A stretch of 64,000 bases of DNA from CAZVYN01 sp964631125 (GTDB lineage Bacteria; Eisenbacteria; RBG-16-71-46; CAIMUX01). This document shows positions 9,192 through 18,047 of the stretch, in pieces. Position numbers and translations under genes: made by a program. Within the stretch, counting starts at the first letter, position 1, and the number at the start of each line of letters is the position of its first letter. Below the pieces are notes generated by a model. The model had not been told where the DNA came from. It made no database searches and saw only the letters and a list, made by a program, of their open reading frames with translations. The stretch is taken from assembly GCA_964631125.1 (NCBI GenBank), contig CAZVYN010000004.1:40143-104142 (forward strand), read 5' to 3'.

Positions 9192-10043
9192 ATGTCTCGC
9201 CTCTCGAGCCTCGGGTTGGTCCTGGTCGTCGGCGCAGCTCTCCTCCCCCGGCCCGCGGCGGCCTACAACATCCTGTCGGTCAACATGGGTGGGTACTGGA
9301 ACAGCCCCTACGACCAGTACTGGGGCGGCGTCGACGGATACGGCGCCCCCGGCGCCGCCGGCGAACGTTGGTACACCCGCGTCGATTACCAAGACCTGAA
9401 CAACGTTGATCTCTCGCAGTTCGATGTCCTCTACATCCAGTCGGCTTTCACCGACAACCACGTCACGGTCCCCGCGAGCGGCGCTCTGTCCGCGCTCCAG
9501 TCGAAGGCGACGGAGATCCGTGACTTCGTCGCGGGCGGCGGCGGTCTGGTCGCGCTCTCCGAGCCGATGCCCGATGTCGGATCCTGGGATTGGGCGCCCG
9601 TGGAGTTGAACAGCATCGGGGTCTATCACGATCAGTCGGTCGAAGTGGTCGACCCTTCGCACCCCGTCATGGCGAACTCCACCTCCGCCTCGCTCAGCAA
9701 CTGGGATACCTCCTGGCACGGCTACTTCGACCATTGGGACGATCGCCTCGATGTCCTCGCACAGACGGGCGACTACGGCGCTGGCGATCCGCGCACGCAT
9801 CAGGCGCTGACCCTGGCGGGAACGTACGGCGACGGCTGCTGCGGCCGCATGGTCTTCACCATGCAAGACCCCGACTTCCACTCGTACCAAGGGTTCGAAG
9901 GCGCGCGCACGCTGATCGGCGACGCGCTCGACTGGGCGGCTTGCTCCCAGCCGGTGCCGGAACCGAGCACCTGGGCCTTGATGGCCGGCGGACTCGGCGC
10001 GATGGCGGCGTGGCGACGGAGACGGCGCCAGGCGAGCAGCTAG
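9192..10043 (+). CDS. PEP-CTERM protein with ThuA/GATase-like fold
   Basis: A 283-residue exported protein. A signal peptide (LVLVVGAALLPRPAAA) is followed by a domain with FDVLYIQSAF and the helix-turn RDFVAGGGGLVALSEPM, resembling ThuA-like glutamine-amidotransferase folds, but no catalytic Cys triad is evident. The C-terminus is a textbook PEP-CTERM sorting signal: PVPEPSTWALMAGGLGAMAA, then an Arg cluster. Such proteins are processed by exosortase/XrtA-type enzymes in exopolysaccharide-producing bacteria. The ATG follows AGGAGTTGCCG. It converges with pgaC, whose stop is only 4 bases away. Confidence 0.8.
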   Translation: MSRLSSLGLVLVVGAALLPRPAAAYNILSVNMGGYWNSPYDQYWGGVDGYGAPGAAGERWYTRVDYQDLNNVDLSQFDVLYIQSAFTDNHVTVPASGALSALQSKATEIRDFVAGGGGLVALSEPMPDVGSWDWAPVELNSIGVYHDQSVEVVDPSHPVMANSTSASLSNWDTSWHGYFDHWDDRLDVLAQTGDYGAGDPRTHQALTLAGTYGDGCCGRMVFTMQDPDFHSYQGFEGARTLIGDALDWAACSQPVPEPSTWALMAGGLGAMAAWRRRRRQASS

Positions 10044-10047
10044 CCGA

Positions 10048-11340
10048 CTAGCGCGATCGGGGCCGCGGGCCGTCGGGAACGATCGGATCGCGATCCGTGC
10101 GCCAGCGGGTGACTTGTCCTTCGCGCGGCGTGTCGAACAGGCCCGCCGGCGTGGCGAGCGCGGTCACCACCGCCATCATCATCCAGTAGACGATCGGGTA
10201 GAAGACGGCCACCGGGAAGTAGCGCAGGACCTCTCGGTCGTAGGCGCGTTCGAGCAACACGCCCGTGAGGATCTGCAAGAGACACATCGTCGCGATCAAC
10301 ATCCCCCACCACGTCGGGATCGGCGAGATCCCGAGCGGCAGATAGCCGAGCGCGTAGCTGGCGATCCAGAAGCCGGTCAGGAAGACCGCGCAGTAGGCCC
10401 ACGCGATCGAGAGCATCGCCTCGAACAAGACCGGCCAGAGTCGCCGTTGCCGCCGGTCCTTCAAGATGCCGGCGTGGCGTCGCAGCACCTGCGCGAGCCC
10501 CTTCGACCAGCGAACGCGTTGACGCCACAGCCGAGCGAAGGTGGGCGGCGCCTGCATCCAGACGACCGCGCGACTCTCGTAGCGAATGTCATAGAAGCGG
10601 CGTTGCAGCTTCCAGGAGATGTCGATGTCCTCGGTCGCCATCTCCGGGCTGTAGAGCCCCGCGTCGAAGAGCGCTGACTTGCGGAAGATGCCGACGACGC
10701 CGCTCATCGTCAGGATCCGCCCCCAGACTCGCTGCGCGCGCCGCAGCACACTCACGATCGAGGTGAACTCGACGATCTGGAGTTTCGCCAGGAACGTCTC
10801 GCGGTTGGCGACCTTCGGATTGCCCGTCACGCCGGCGACGCGGGCCGACTTGAAGTGCGGGACGAGATACTTCAACAGGTCGGGATCCGGCCACGCGTCG
10901 GCGTCCATCACCAAGACGAGTTCTCCGCGCAGGCATGGCAGTGCGTCGTTCAACGCCATCGCCTTGCCTTCGTTGCGCAGCTTCTGGATCAGACGCACCT
11001 GGCCGCTCTCCACCAGGTCGCGGATCTGATCGATCGTCGCGTCGGTCGACGCGTCGTCGACCAAGACCACCTCGAGTCGCGGATAGCGCAGAGCGAGCGC
11101 GCCGAGGAGCGTCCGTCGGATGCCGTCTTGTTCGCAGTACGAAGGAATCAAGATGGAGACGAGCGGCGGTTCGGGACCGAGTTCGTAGAAGCGGGCGTCG
11201 AATTTTCGTTCGCGTCGGTACCAGAACAGCAGTGAAGTCGAGACCCAGGTGAGGCTGGAGAGGATCGGATAGAGCCCGAAGAAAACGAGGATCGCCGTGT
11301 AGATCGGGTGACGCTCGACGATGGCGAACCATTCGAACAT
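10048..11340 (-). CDS. pgaC: PgaC-like poly-beta-1,6-GlcNAc synthase (GT2)
   Basis: A 430-residue membrane glycosyltransferase of family GT2. Two N-terminal helices (about 12-40) precede the catalytic domain, which shows VVLVDDAS (95-98), MDAD (145-148), TEDID (236-240) and QRVRWSKG (274-281), the D-DxD-TED-QRxRW set of processive synthases. Four C-terminal helices follow. It should polymerise UDP-GlcNAc across the inner membrane. The downstream partner assignment comes from the adjacent PgaD-like gene, 15 bases upstream in the same orientation. Other polymers made by related GT2 synthases cannot be excluded. Confidence 0.8.
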   Translation of the reverse strand: MFEWFAIVERHPIYTAILVFFGLYPILSSLTWVSTSLLFWYRRERKFDARFYELGPEPPLVSILIPSYCEQDGIRRTLLGALALRYPRLEVVLVDDASTDATIDQIRDLVESGQVRLIQKLRNEGKAMALNDALPCLRGELVLVMDADAWPDPDLLKYLVPHFKSARVAGVTGNPKVANRETFLAKLQIVEFTSIVSVLRRAQRVWGRILTMSGVVGIFRKSALFDAGLYSPEMATEDIDISWKLQRRFYDIRYESRAVVWMQAPPTFARLWRQRVRWSKGLAQVLRRHAGILKDRRQRRLWPVLFEAMLSIAWAYCAVFLTGFWIASYALGYLPLGISPIPTWWGMLIATMCLLQILTGVLLERAYDREVLRYFPVAVFYPIVYWMMMAVVTALATPAGLFDTPREGQVTRWRTDRDPIVPDGPRPRSR

Positions 11341-11355
11341 GCGAGGGTCCCGACT

Positions 11356-11781
11356 TCAGGCCCCGAACGACCCGGCCGTGTAGACCTTGCGTTCCGGGGT
11401 TCCCACGACCGAGATGGCGATGTGCCGCGTCGTCTGGAGGCTCGTCCAGTCCGCGCCGTCCAGTTCGCGGCCGAGCCGGTCGGTCGTTCCGGCGAACGTG
11501 ACCTCGCGAATGCGAGTCCGTTGCCCGCGCGCGCGGAAGATGTCCAGGTTGAAGCGGACCCAGAGAAGATGCGCCGTCACGATCCCGACCAGCGCGACGA
11601 AGAGCGCGACGAAGGTTTGGATCGCCGCACGGTCGATCGGCGCGAGGAAGACCGTGGTCCAGTACCAGAGGAAGAGCGCCCATCCGCCGAGCGAGAGGAG
11701 GGCGTGTGCGATCCGCTTGATCGGATGACGCGTGCGCGTCACGACATCCGGCAGAGGCGGGGCGCTGCGATTCGGACCCAT
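11356..11781 (-). CDS. pgaD: PgaD-like small membrane partner of PgaC
   Basis: A 141-residue protein with two membrane helices (about 28-48 and 58-78) and a cytosolic tail, the layout of PgaD. In E. coli PgaD binds PgaC and together they bind cyclic di-GMP to activate polymer synthesis. Residues RHPIKRIAHALLSLGGWALF before helix one match the usual pattern of basic residues then helix. Sequence conservation in PgaD is low, so the call leans on size, topology and position directly before pgaC. Confidence 0.7.
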   Translation of the reverse strand: MGPNRSAPPLPDVVTRTRHPIKRIAHALLSLGGWALFLWYWTTVFLAPIDRAAIQTFVALFVALVGIVTAHLLWVRFNLDIFRARGQRTRIREVTFAGTTDRLGRELDGADWTSLQTTRHIAISVVGTPERKVYTAGSFGA

Positions 11782-11810
11782 CCTTGGGTGTTCGCCGGAC
11801 TCGCCGCGAC

Positions 11811-12221
11811 TCAGAGCGGCGGTTCGGTCGAGAAGGACCGATCCGCGGTGTTGTTCACGACGCTGACCCAGTCGACGTAGCTCTGGATGTGATCACGATC
11901 GGCCGGGCTCAGCTCGGTGAAACAGGCGGCCAGCTTGTTGCCCTCTCCCTTGCGAGCGGACGGCTCGCACCGCACGACCAACGCGACGCAATCGATCGTC
12001 CTTGGTCCCTCTTCGCCGAAAGCGGGAAAGACGAAGTGGATGGCGAGACGGGTCATCTCCTCCATCGCGCGATCGATGAGACAGAAGAAGCCGCCCACGC
12101 TGAAGTTCAGGATCTGCAGTCGCAAGGACTTGTCCGGGGTCTTGCCTTGGAGGACCGCCTCCATCTGGATCGGGGCCCGCCCGTGGCGACGCCGATCGAT
12201 GCCGCCCAATTCTGTCGTCAT
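11811..12221 (-). CDS. PilZ-domain c-di-GMP receptor
   Basis: A 136-residue single PilZ domain. The N-terminal RRRHGR supplies the RxxxR arm and NFSVGGFF stands in for the D/NxSxxG motif, both used for cyclic di-GMP binding. The ATG follows GGAGGGAGTCGGAGCC. It lies immediately upstream of pgaD/pgaC on the same strand, so it probably conveys c-di-GMP to the synthase or to its expression. A diguanylate cyclase is encoded at 56.4 kb. Confidence 0.8.
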   Translation of the reverse strand: MTTELGGIDRRRHGRAPIQMEAVLQGKTPDKSLRLQILNFSVGGFFCLIDRAMEEMTRLAIHFVFPAFGEEGPRTIDCVALVVRCEPSARKGEGNKLAACFTELSPADRDHIQSYVDWVSVVNNTADRSFSTEPPL

Positions 12222-12297
12222 GGCTCCGACTCCCTCCGACGCGATGCGCGCCTCCCTGAACTTCCCTCTGTAGTTTTCGGCCGATTCCTCGGTCCGC

Positions 12298-14403
12298 TTA
12301 GCGCTTCTTCCTTCCGCCGGCCTTCCGGCCCCCCTTCTTCGGGCCGCTCGGCCGTTTCGCGCCGGGCGGCTTGCTCCCGGCCGACTTCGGCCCGCGCCTG
12401 GACGAACGCGAGCTTCCCGCCTCGGCTGCTCTAGCGGCGCCCCTGGGGCCCCGGGAGCGTCCGGATCGCTGGCCGGCCGGCCCGCCTCTTCGCTTCGGAC
12501 CGGGCGGCGCGACGGCGACAAGACCGAACGTAGTCCTTCGGGCCCGCAAGTCGACCCTCACGATCTGAACACGCACCTTGTCACCCGGGCGCAGCTCCCA
12601 GCGAGCCCTCGAGTCGACCCAGGCCATCCGTTCCTGGACGAAGCGCAACCCATCGGGCAGAGCCTCCCGGGGGAGAAACCCTTCCAACGGGAACGAAACG
12701 AGCTCGACGAAGAGACCTCGCGCGGTCAGCGCGACGACGTGGCCGTCGTGCTCTTCCCCGAGTCGCCCCTCGGCGAAGCGCGCCGAGAGCAGCTTCTTCA
12801 TCTCGCGCTCGGCTTCTTCGGCCCTCACCTCGGCGCGGCTGTTCACCTGGCCGATCGACTCGACGCGATCCCGGTGGTCGTCCTGTACGCGGGCGCCGCG
12901 CAGCCACTCGCCTAGGCGTCGGTGCGTCCAGAGATCGGGATACCGCCGGATCGGTGAAGTGAAATGCGAGTAACCGTCGACGCCGAGTCCGAAGTGTCCG
13001 ATGTCCTGGCCCGAGTAGTGCGCCTTCTTCATCGACCGCAGGAAGAAGCGATGGAGCACGCGGGTCAGCGCGCTGGAAGGCAGCCCCCCGAGGAACGCGC
13101 GCAAGTGAGGAATCGTATCGACCTGGGTCGGGCGCGTCCCCGGCAAGAGCGTGAAGAGCACTTCCAAGAACTCGTCGATCGCGCTCAGGTCGGGTTCGCC
13201 GTGCACGCGAAACAGGATCGGTAGTCCTCTTCGCTTCGCCTCGGCCCCGACCGCGAGATTCGCGGCGATCATGAACTCCTCGATCCAACGATTCGCGTCG
13301 TGCGTTTCGTGCAAGAAGAGCTGGGTCGGCACGCCGTCCGGCCCCATGCGCATCTCGACTTCGGGGACGTCGAGATCGAACGCCCCCTGCCGGAAGCGGC
13401 GGGCGCGGAGTTTCCTCGCGAGCTCGTCCATCGAGACGAGCAGCTCGGTCACCGCGGGTTCGGCCGACTCCTCTCCCGAAAAGACCCGCTGCGCTTGCGC
13501 GTAGTGCAGACGCGCGCGGCTGACCATCCAACCTCGGGCAAACCGGGATCTGATCGGGCGGGCGTCTGAGTCGAACGTGATGGCGGCCGAGAACACTCGC
13601 TTGTCTTCTCCCGGCGTCAGGCTCGCGGCTTGATTCGAGATCGTCTCCGGCAGCATCGGGATCACGCTGCCCGGAAAGTAGACCGACGTGCCCCGCGCGC
13701 GCGCCTCCAGGTCGAGCGGCCCGTCCTCCGGGATGTAGGCGCTGACATCCGCGATGTGGACCCACAGCTCATACCCGCCGTCGTCGAGCCGCCGCAGCGC
13801 GATCGCATCGTCGAAGTCCTTCGCGTCGATCGGGTCGATCGTGACGACGAACTGCTCGCGGAAGTCCTCTCGGTCGCGATCGGCCTCCGGTCCCGGCTGG
13901 CTCGCGCGTGCTTCGGCCTCGGACAGAGCCAGATCCGAGAATCGGGTGGCCAGGCCGAACTCCATCGCGATGACGATCGGATCGAGACGCGCGTCGTCCG
14001 CCTCGCCGATCACCCGGTCGAAGATGCCGACCGTCTGCCCGCCGCCTTTGACCGCAGTCTCCACGCGGAAGATGACCTTGCTCCCCACGGTCGGAGTCTC
14101 ATCGCCCGAACGCAGCGGCATCGCCTCCGGCAGCAGCGGGCTGTCGGGACGGACGATCCAACCGCGACCGAGGCGATCGACGTTTCCGGTGTAGGTGAGG
14201 ATGGGCCGCTCGAGGATCTCCTCGATCACCGCCTGCGGGCGATAGTCGGAGTGCGAACGCCGCAACGTCGCGCGCACGGTGTCGCCGTGGAGCGCGCCGT
14301 GCATCCCGTCCGGGGCGATGAGGAGATCCTCGCCGCCCGCATCGGGCGCGAGAAAAGCGATGCCGCTGCGCGTCGCGCGGACGGTGCCTCGGATCTCCGC
14401 CAT
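12298..14403 (-). CDS. rnr: Ribonuclease R
   Basis: A 701-residue RNase II/R-family 3'-5' exoribonuclease that degrades structured RNA. The RNB catalytic core is clear: IDPIDAKDFDDA (189-200) has the metal-binding Asp residues, followed by WVHIADVSAY, the GTSVYFPGSVIPMLPE block and YSHFTSPIRRYPDL. An S1 domain occupies about 565-635. The last 60 residues are a Lys/Arg/Gly/Ser-rich low-complexity tail, common in RNase R and involved in binding structured RNA. The N-terminal cold-shock module is short compared with E. coli RNase R. Confidence 0.95.
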   Translation of the reverse strand: MAEIRGTVRATRSGIAFLAPDAGGEDLLIAPDGMHGALHGDTVRATLRRSHSDYRPQAVIEEILERPILTYTGNVDRLGRGWIVRPDSPLLPEAMPLRSGDETPTVGSKVIFRVETAVKGGGQTVGIFDRVIGEADDARLDPIVIAMEFGLATRFSDLALSEAEARASQPGPEADRDREDFREQFVVTIDPIDAKDFDDAIALRRLDDGGYELWVHIADVSAYIPEDGPLDLEARARGTSVYFPGSVIPMLPETISNQAASLTPGEDKRVFSAAITFDSDARPIRSRFARGWMVSRARLHYAQAQRVFSGEESAEPAVTELLVSMDELARKLRARRFRQGAFDLDVPEVEMRMGPDGVPTQLFLHETHDANRWIEEFMIAANLAVGAEAKRRGLPILFRVHGEPDLSAIDEFLEVLFTLLPGTRPTQVDTIPHLRAFLGGLPSSALTRVLHRFFLRSMKKAHYSGQDIGHFGLGVDGYSHFTSPIRRYPDLWTHRRLGEWLRGARVQDDHRDRVESIGQVNSRAEVRAEEAEREMKKLLSARFAEGRLGEEHDGHVVALTARGLFVELVSFPLEGFLPREALPDGLRFVQERMAWVDSRARWELRPGDKVRVQIVRVDLRARRTTFGLVAVAPPGPKRRGGPAGQRSGRSRGPRGAARAAEAGSSRSSRRGPKSAGSKPPGAKRPSGPKKGGRKAGGRKKR

Positions 14404-14437
14404 GCTGCCCTCCCTAGCCCGACGCGATTACACAGAA

Positions 14438-14468
14438 AGCCCCGGAGGAAGCGAATCGCTCCGGGGCT
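14438..14468 (-). terminator. Hairpin terminator after the COX24-like gene
   Basis: Perfect 10-bp arms AGCCCCGGAG (14438-14447) and CTCCGGGGCT (14459-14468) enclose an 11-base loop. On the minus strand the stem is followed by TTTCTGTGT. It separates the sppA/small-protein unit from rnr. Confidence 0.65.
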
Positions 14469-14538
14469 CTGCGCACTGTCGCGTCCGATGGATCGGGCAG
14501 GATCGAGCGGCCCGAGGGCCGACGATCCCGCGGCTGGA

Positions 14539-14640
14539 TCACTTCTGCCAGGTCCGCTTCTTGTGCCGGTTCTTCCGCAGACGCTTCTTGCGCTTGTGCG
14601 TCGCGATCTTCTTTCGCTTGCGCTTCTTGCCACAACCCAT
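14539..14640 (-). CDS. 33-residue Lys/Arg-rich AURKAIP1/COX24-type ribosome protein
   Basis: MGCGKKRKRKKIATHKRKK and then RLRKNRHKKR: nearly all Lys, Arg and His, with the KRKKxxxHKRKKRLRKxRHKK pattern of the AURKAIP1/COX24 domain. Members are very small proteins of bacterial ribosomes related to mitochondrial mS38. The ATG at 14640 follows an AGAGGGAC site; an upstream in-frame ATG would add a 27-residue non-basic extension, so the internal start is preferred. It is followed by a hairpin terminator. Such genes are easily missed because of their length. Confidence 0.7.
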   Translation of the reverse strand: MGCGKKRKRKKIATHKRKKRLRKNRHKKRTWQK

Positions 14641-14766
14641 GACGTGTCGGTCCCTCTGGAAGTATCGGTGGGATCTGTCGATGACCCCGGGAAGATACGG
14701 GCGGGTCGCGAACGAAGTCAACGCGCGGCAAACGGGCTGTGAACCGATCCGCGAAGCTCGCTCCGG

Positions 14767-15666
14767 TCACCGCATGCGGTACTCGAGCCGGGGGGTCGCT
14801 TCCATCGCTCCGCGCAGCCACCGGGAAGTCGCGCTCCACTGGGAGAACCAATTCGGCTCGAAACGACGTTTTTCCTCGAAAGGCGTGTCCTCGGAGATGC
14901 CGGCCAGTCGCGCCGCCAGCGCACGCGCCTCCTCCAGACCACCGACGGTGTCCGCCAGTCCGAGTTCGATCGCTTGGCGGCCGGAGAAGATCCGCCCGTC
15001 GGCCAACTCCCGGACGGCGCCTTGCTCAAGCGCTCGTTCCAGCGCGACGACTTCGATGAACTGGGTATGCACGTCGCGCAACGTGGCCTCCAGACCGGCG
15101 CGTTCCTCATCGGTCATCGCGCGCCAGTAGGCGCCGACATCCTTCTGACGACCCGCCTTCACGACCTCGATCCGGATACCGAGCTTTTCCATCAAGCCGC
15201 TGACATCGGCGAAGCTCCAGATGACGCCGATCGAACCGATCAGACTGCCCCCTTCGGTCACGATCTGATCCGAGGCGCAGGCGACGTAGTAGCCGCCTGA
15301 CGCGGCGACATTGCCGACCGACACGACGACCGGCCGACCCTCTTCCGCTTGGAATCGTCGCAGTCCGGCGTACATCTCCTGCGACGGCGCGACCCCCCCG
15401 CCGGGACTGTCGATGCGAACGACGAGCGCCTTGATCCGCGGATCACGACTGTGCCGCTGCAACTCCTCGAGAAACTCTTCGCTCTCCTCGATCGGTCCGA
15501 GCAGATCGATGCGGCCCACGCGCTCGGCCGAGAGGAACGAGGCCGGAGAGGTGGACTCGATGCCTCCGCCGAAGATGACCAGCAACACGATCAAGGAGAA
15601 GACCGCAGTGGCGAGGCCCGCCATGACGAGGCACCCGATGACCCAAGGGGAAGCGCGGTCACTCAT
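14767..15666 (-). CDS. sppA: Signal peptide peptidase SppA, short form
   Basis: A 299-residue inner-membrane serine protease of family S49 that cleaves leftover signal peptides. An N-terminal membrane helix (about 8-33) anchors a single protease domain. The Ser/Lys dyad is Ser123 in VAASGGYYVA and probably Lys175 in GRQKDVG; RIDSPGGGV forms the oxyanion-side loop. The size matches the short Bacillus-type form. The start lies inside the last codons of the upstream EutN gene (8-base overlap), placing it at the end of the microcompartment operon. Confidence 0.9.
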   Translation of the reverse strand: MSDRASPWVIGCLVMAGLATAVFSLIVLLVIFGGGIESTSPASFLSAERVGRIDLLGPIEESEEFLEELQRHSRDPRIKALVVRIDSPGGGVAPSQEMYAGLRRFQAEEGRPVVVSVGNVAASGGYYVACASDQIVTEGGSLIGSIGVIWSFADVSGLMEKLGIRIEVVKAGRQKDVGAYWRAMTDEERAGLEATLRDVHTQFIEVVALERALEQGAVRELADGRIFSGRQAIELGLADTVGGLEEARALAARLAGISEDTPFEEKRRFEPNWFSQWSATSRWLRGAMEATPRLEYRMR

Positions 15667-15946
15667 CGACGGTCCGATCCGAGGCGAGTCGGCTTTCGTG
15701 GACCAATCCGACGACGGCGGCGTCGACCGGAGTCGAAGGATCGTCGAGGGCCGCGGCCGCCTCTCTCGCGCGAACGAAGAACACGTGGCTCCCTTCTCCC
15801 GACCTCGTCACATCCACCGCCACGACGCGCGCGCCGCGGGGCCGACCGTGCTCGTCGAGCACCTCCAGCCACAGTAGCCGTTGACCGCGCAACGCCTCGA
15901 CCTTTGTGGTCGCGACAACCGTTCCGATGACTCGCGCGGTTTCCAT
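15659..15946 (-). CDS. EutN/CcmL-family microcompartment vertex protein (1)
   Basis: A 95-residue BMC-P protein (Pfam EutN_CcmL). The fold starts with ARVIGTVVATTKVEALRGQR and LLWLEVLDE, continues with ARVVAVDVTRSGEGSHVFFV and ends with VDAAVVGLVHE, the conserved strand order of the pentamer that caps icosahedral vertices of bacterial microcompartments. It is the fifth shell-operon gene, overlaps the sppA start and lies 8 bases after the BMC-T gene. Confidence 0.9.
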   Translation of the reverse strand: METARVIGTVVATTKVEALRGQRLLWLEVLDEHGRPRGARVVAVDVTRSGEGSHVFFVRAREAAAALDDPSTPVDAAVVGLVHESRLASDRTVDE

Positions 15947-15954
15947 GGCGCCGG

Positions 15955-16581
15955 TCAGAGGATCTCTTGACCGGCCAGATCGCCCCACCGGCCGGCGGCC
16001 AGCCAACGCGCGACCGCGGCGTCGGGCCGAGGCAGGAGCGTGGCGCCGATCCAGGCGTCGTGTTCGCGTGCTCTGCCTTCCGCTTCCGTCAGCGACGCCT
16101 CGACGGCGTCCTGCCGTCCGGCGAAGACGCCGAAGGCCCGTCCCGTGATTCCGCGCGCGAGATGCAGATGCAAGAGACGCGCGCTCGTCGCCTTGCAGCC
16201 GCGGTCCGCGGCATCCAGCGCCGCGGAGACCGTCGAGATCTCGAAGAGTCCGAGCGCGTCGGAGACAGACGCATCCAACTCGGCCCTGCTCGCCTGGAAC
16301 GAAGCCGCCAGTCGAGCCACCGCGCGCAGGACATCGGGGTGCGCTTCGGCGAGGAAGACCCGGTCATGCGGTTGCGGCGCCAACTCCAGGCCGCGCCGAT
16401 GCGCCGCGTCGACGTCTCCCACGGCGCCGCCGAGCACCACGAGAAATCGCCCCGGCGGGATGGGACTCGCGGTCACGATCTCGACCCGCCCCGCTTTGGT
16501 CATTCCGTCGATGAGCGCGACCCCTTCGTGGATCGAAGCGGTCTCGACCACGGCGATCGATTCGAAGGCGAGGGGACTCAT
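15955..16581 (-). CDS. BMC-T shell protein, PduT-like tandem BMC domains
   Basis: A 208-residue tandem-domain shell protein. Domain one (about 5-85) has AVVETASIHEGVALIDGMTK and FLVVLGGAVGDVDAA; domain two (about 110-190) has FEISTVSAALDAADRG and HLARGITGRAFGVFAG. Two fused BMC domains form pseudohexameric trimers. The order matches PduT, whose first domain carries a central Cys (ICPGK) holding an iron-sulfur cluster. Here that position reads IPPGR, so the Cys is absent and the pore should lack the cluster. Located between the PduP-like and EutN genes. Confidence 0.85.
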   Translation of the reverse strand: MSPLAFESIAVVETASIHEGVALIDGMTKAGRVEIVTASPIPPGRFLVVLGGAVGDVDAAHRRGLELAPQPHDRVFLAEAHPDVLRAVARLAASFQASRAELDASVSDALGLFEISTVSAALDAADRGCKATSARLLHLHLARGITGRAFGVFAGRQDAVEASLTEAEGRAREHDAWIGATLLPRPDAAVARWLAAGRWGDLAGQEIL

Positions 16582-16595
16582 CGGGGCAGCGCTCC

Positions 16596-18044
16596 TCAGA
16601 CGATGCGAAAGGCGCCGGACAACGTGCAGCGCCGTCGGCGCGCGAAGTGTCTCGCCGAGGTCATACCTTCGCCGGTCGGACCCGCGATGGTGAACGAGGT
16701 CGAACCCTCGCCCCCCATGCCGAGACCGGCGTAGGACGGGGCGTTCTTGACGAAGATCGAGCAGTCGACCCGACGGGCCATTCGACTCAGGCGTTCGATG
16801 TCGCGGCCGTGCATGACCGCAGTGTGGCGGCAGCCTTTCTCGGCGGCGAGGGCGAGCTCCATCCCATCCTCGAACGATCGCACGCGCACGACCGGGAGGA
16901 CCGGCATGAGCAACTCGGTCCAGACGAACGGGTGATCGCGATCGACTTCGGCGAAGAGCAGGCGGATCTCACGCGAGGGTCGCAGCCCGATCGCTTCCGC
17001 GATGCGCTGCGCGTCCTGCCCGATCCAGTCGCGGTTCACGCGCACCTCTCTCCGATCACGGCCGCGCGACTCAGACGGCGAGAGGACGAGCGCGGCCAAC
17101 CGTTCGATCTGCGGACCGACGACCTCGTGTCCTCCCTCCGCGGCCATCGATGCCTTGAGTCGATCCGCCACGCTGGAGAGAACGATGACCTCTTTCTCGT
17201 CGCTGCAGATGATGTTGTTGTCGAGCGAAGCCCCCAGCACGACATCGCGTCCCGCGCGCTCGAGGTCGGCCGTGTCATCGACCAACGCCGGCGGATTGCC
17301 CGGTCCCGCCGCGATGACTCGCTTCCCGGTGCGCATCGCCTCGCGCACGACATCGGGACCGCCGGTGACGACGACCAGGGGCGCTCCTGGATGCTTCATG
17401 AGCGCTTGCGCCATTTCGATCGACGGCTCACTCAACGCGCAGAAGACCGGCGTGGGGCCGCCGGCCGCGGTGATCGCCGCGTTCATCGCCGTGATCATGT
17501 GGGCCGAGACCCTGCGGGCCAGCGGATGCGGACAGAAGACGACGCTGTTGCCCGCGGCGAGCATCCCGATCCCGTTGCAGAGAATCGTCTCGGTCGGGTT
17601 CGTGCACGGCGTGATCGCCGCGATCACTCCCCACGGGGCCAGCTCTTCGAGGGTGAGACCGTCGTCGCCGGTGAAGGCCGAGGCCGTGAGGTCTTCGGTG
17701 CCCGGAGTCTTCTCCGCCACGAGCAGATTCTTCAGGATCTTGTCGTCGATGCGACCGAGGTGGGTCTCTTCGACGGCCATGCGGGCGACGGTCTTGGCTT
17801 CGCGACGGCCGACTTCGCGCAGCGCGTCGATCCACTTGCGGCGGTCGGCGAGGGAACACTCTCGGATGGCGAGGTGGGCGCGACGGGCGGCCTGGACCGC
17901 CGCGTCCAAGTCGGCGAAGAGGCCGTGGCTGGGCGCGTCGCGCGCGGTGGCCGACCCGCGGTCGCGCGGCGAGACCGCGGGGACATCGAGACGCGCCAGG
18001 ACGGCGCTCACGATCGCTTCGATCTCGTGGGGATCAGCGGCCAT
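16596..18044 (-). CDS. PduP-like CoA-acylating aldehyde dehydrogenase, microcompartment cargo
   Basis: A 482-residue aldehyde dehydrogenase of the PduP/EutE group, converting an aldehyde, CoA and NAD+ to acyl-CoA. Catalytic Cys280 lies in NNIICSDEKEV; APWGVIAAITPCTNPTET and the Gly-rich AGPGNPP are typical of acylating enzymes. The first 20 residues (HEIEAIVSAVLARL) form an amphipathic helix like known encapsulation peptides, so it should sit inside the shell encoded around it. The chain length of its substrate cannot be read from the sequence. It starts 3 bases after the second EutN gene. Confidence 0.88.
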   Translation of the reverse strand: MAADPHEIEAIVSAVLARLDVPAVSPRDRGSATARDAPSHGLFADLDAAVQAARRAHLAIRECSLADRRKWIDALREVGRREAKTVARMAVEETHLGRIDDKILKNLLVAEKTPGTEDLTASAFTGDDGLTLEELAPWGVIAAITPCTNPTETILCNGIGMLAAGNSVVFCPHPLARRVSAHMITAMNAAITAAGGPTPVFCALSEPSIEMAQALMKHPGAPLVVVTGGPDVVREAMRTGKRVIAAGPGNPPALVDDTADLERAGRDVVLGASLDNNIICSDEKEVIVLSSVADRLKASMAAEGGHEVVGPQIERLAALVLSPSESRGRDRREVRVNRDWIGQDAQRIAEAIGLRPSREIRLLFAEVDRDHPFVWTELLMPVLPVVRVRSFEDGMELALAAEKGCRHTAVMHGRDIERLSRMARRVDCSIFVKNAPSYAGLGMGGEGSTSFTIAGPTGEGMTSARHFARRRRCTLSGAFRIV

Positions 18045-18047
18045 CGT

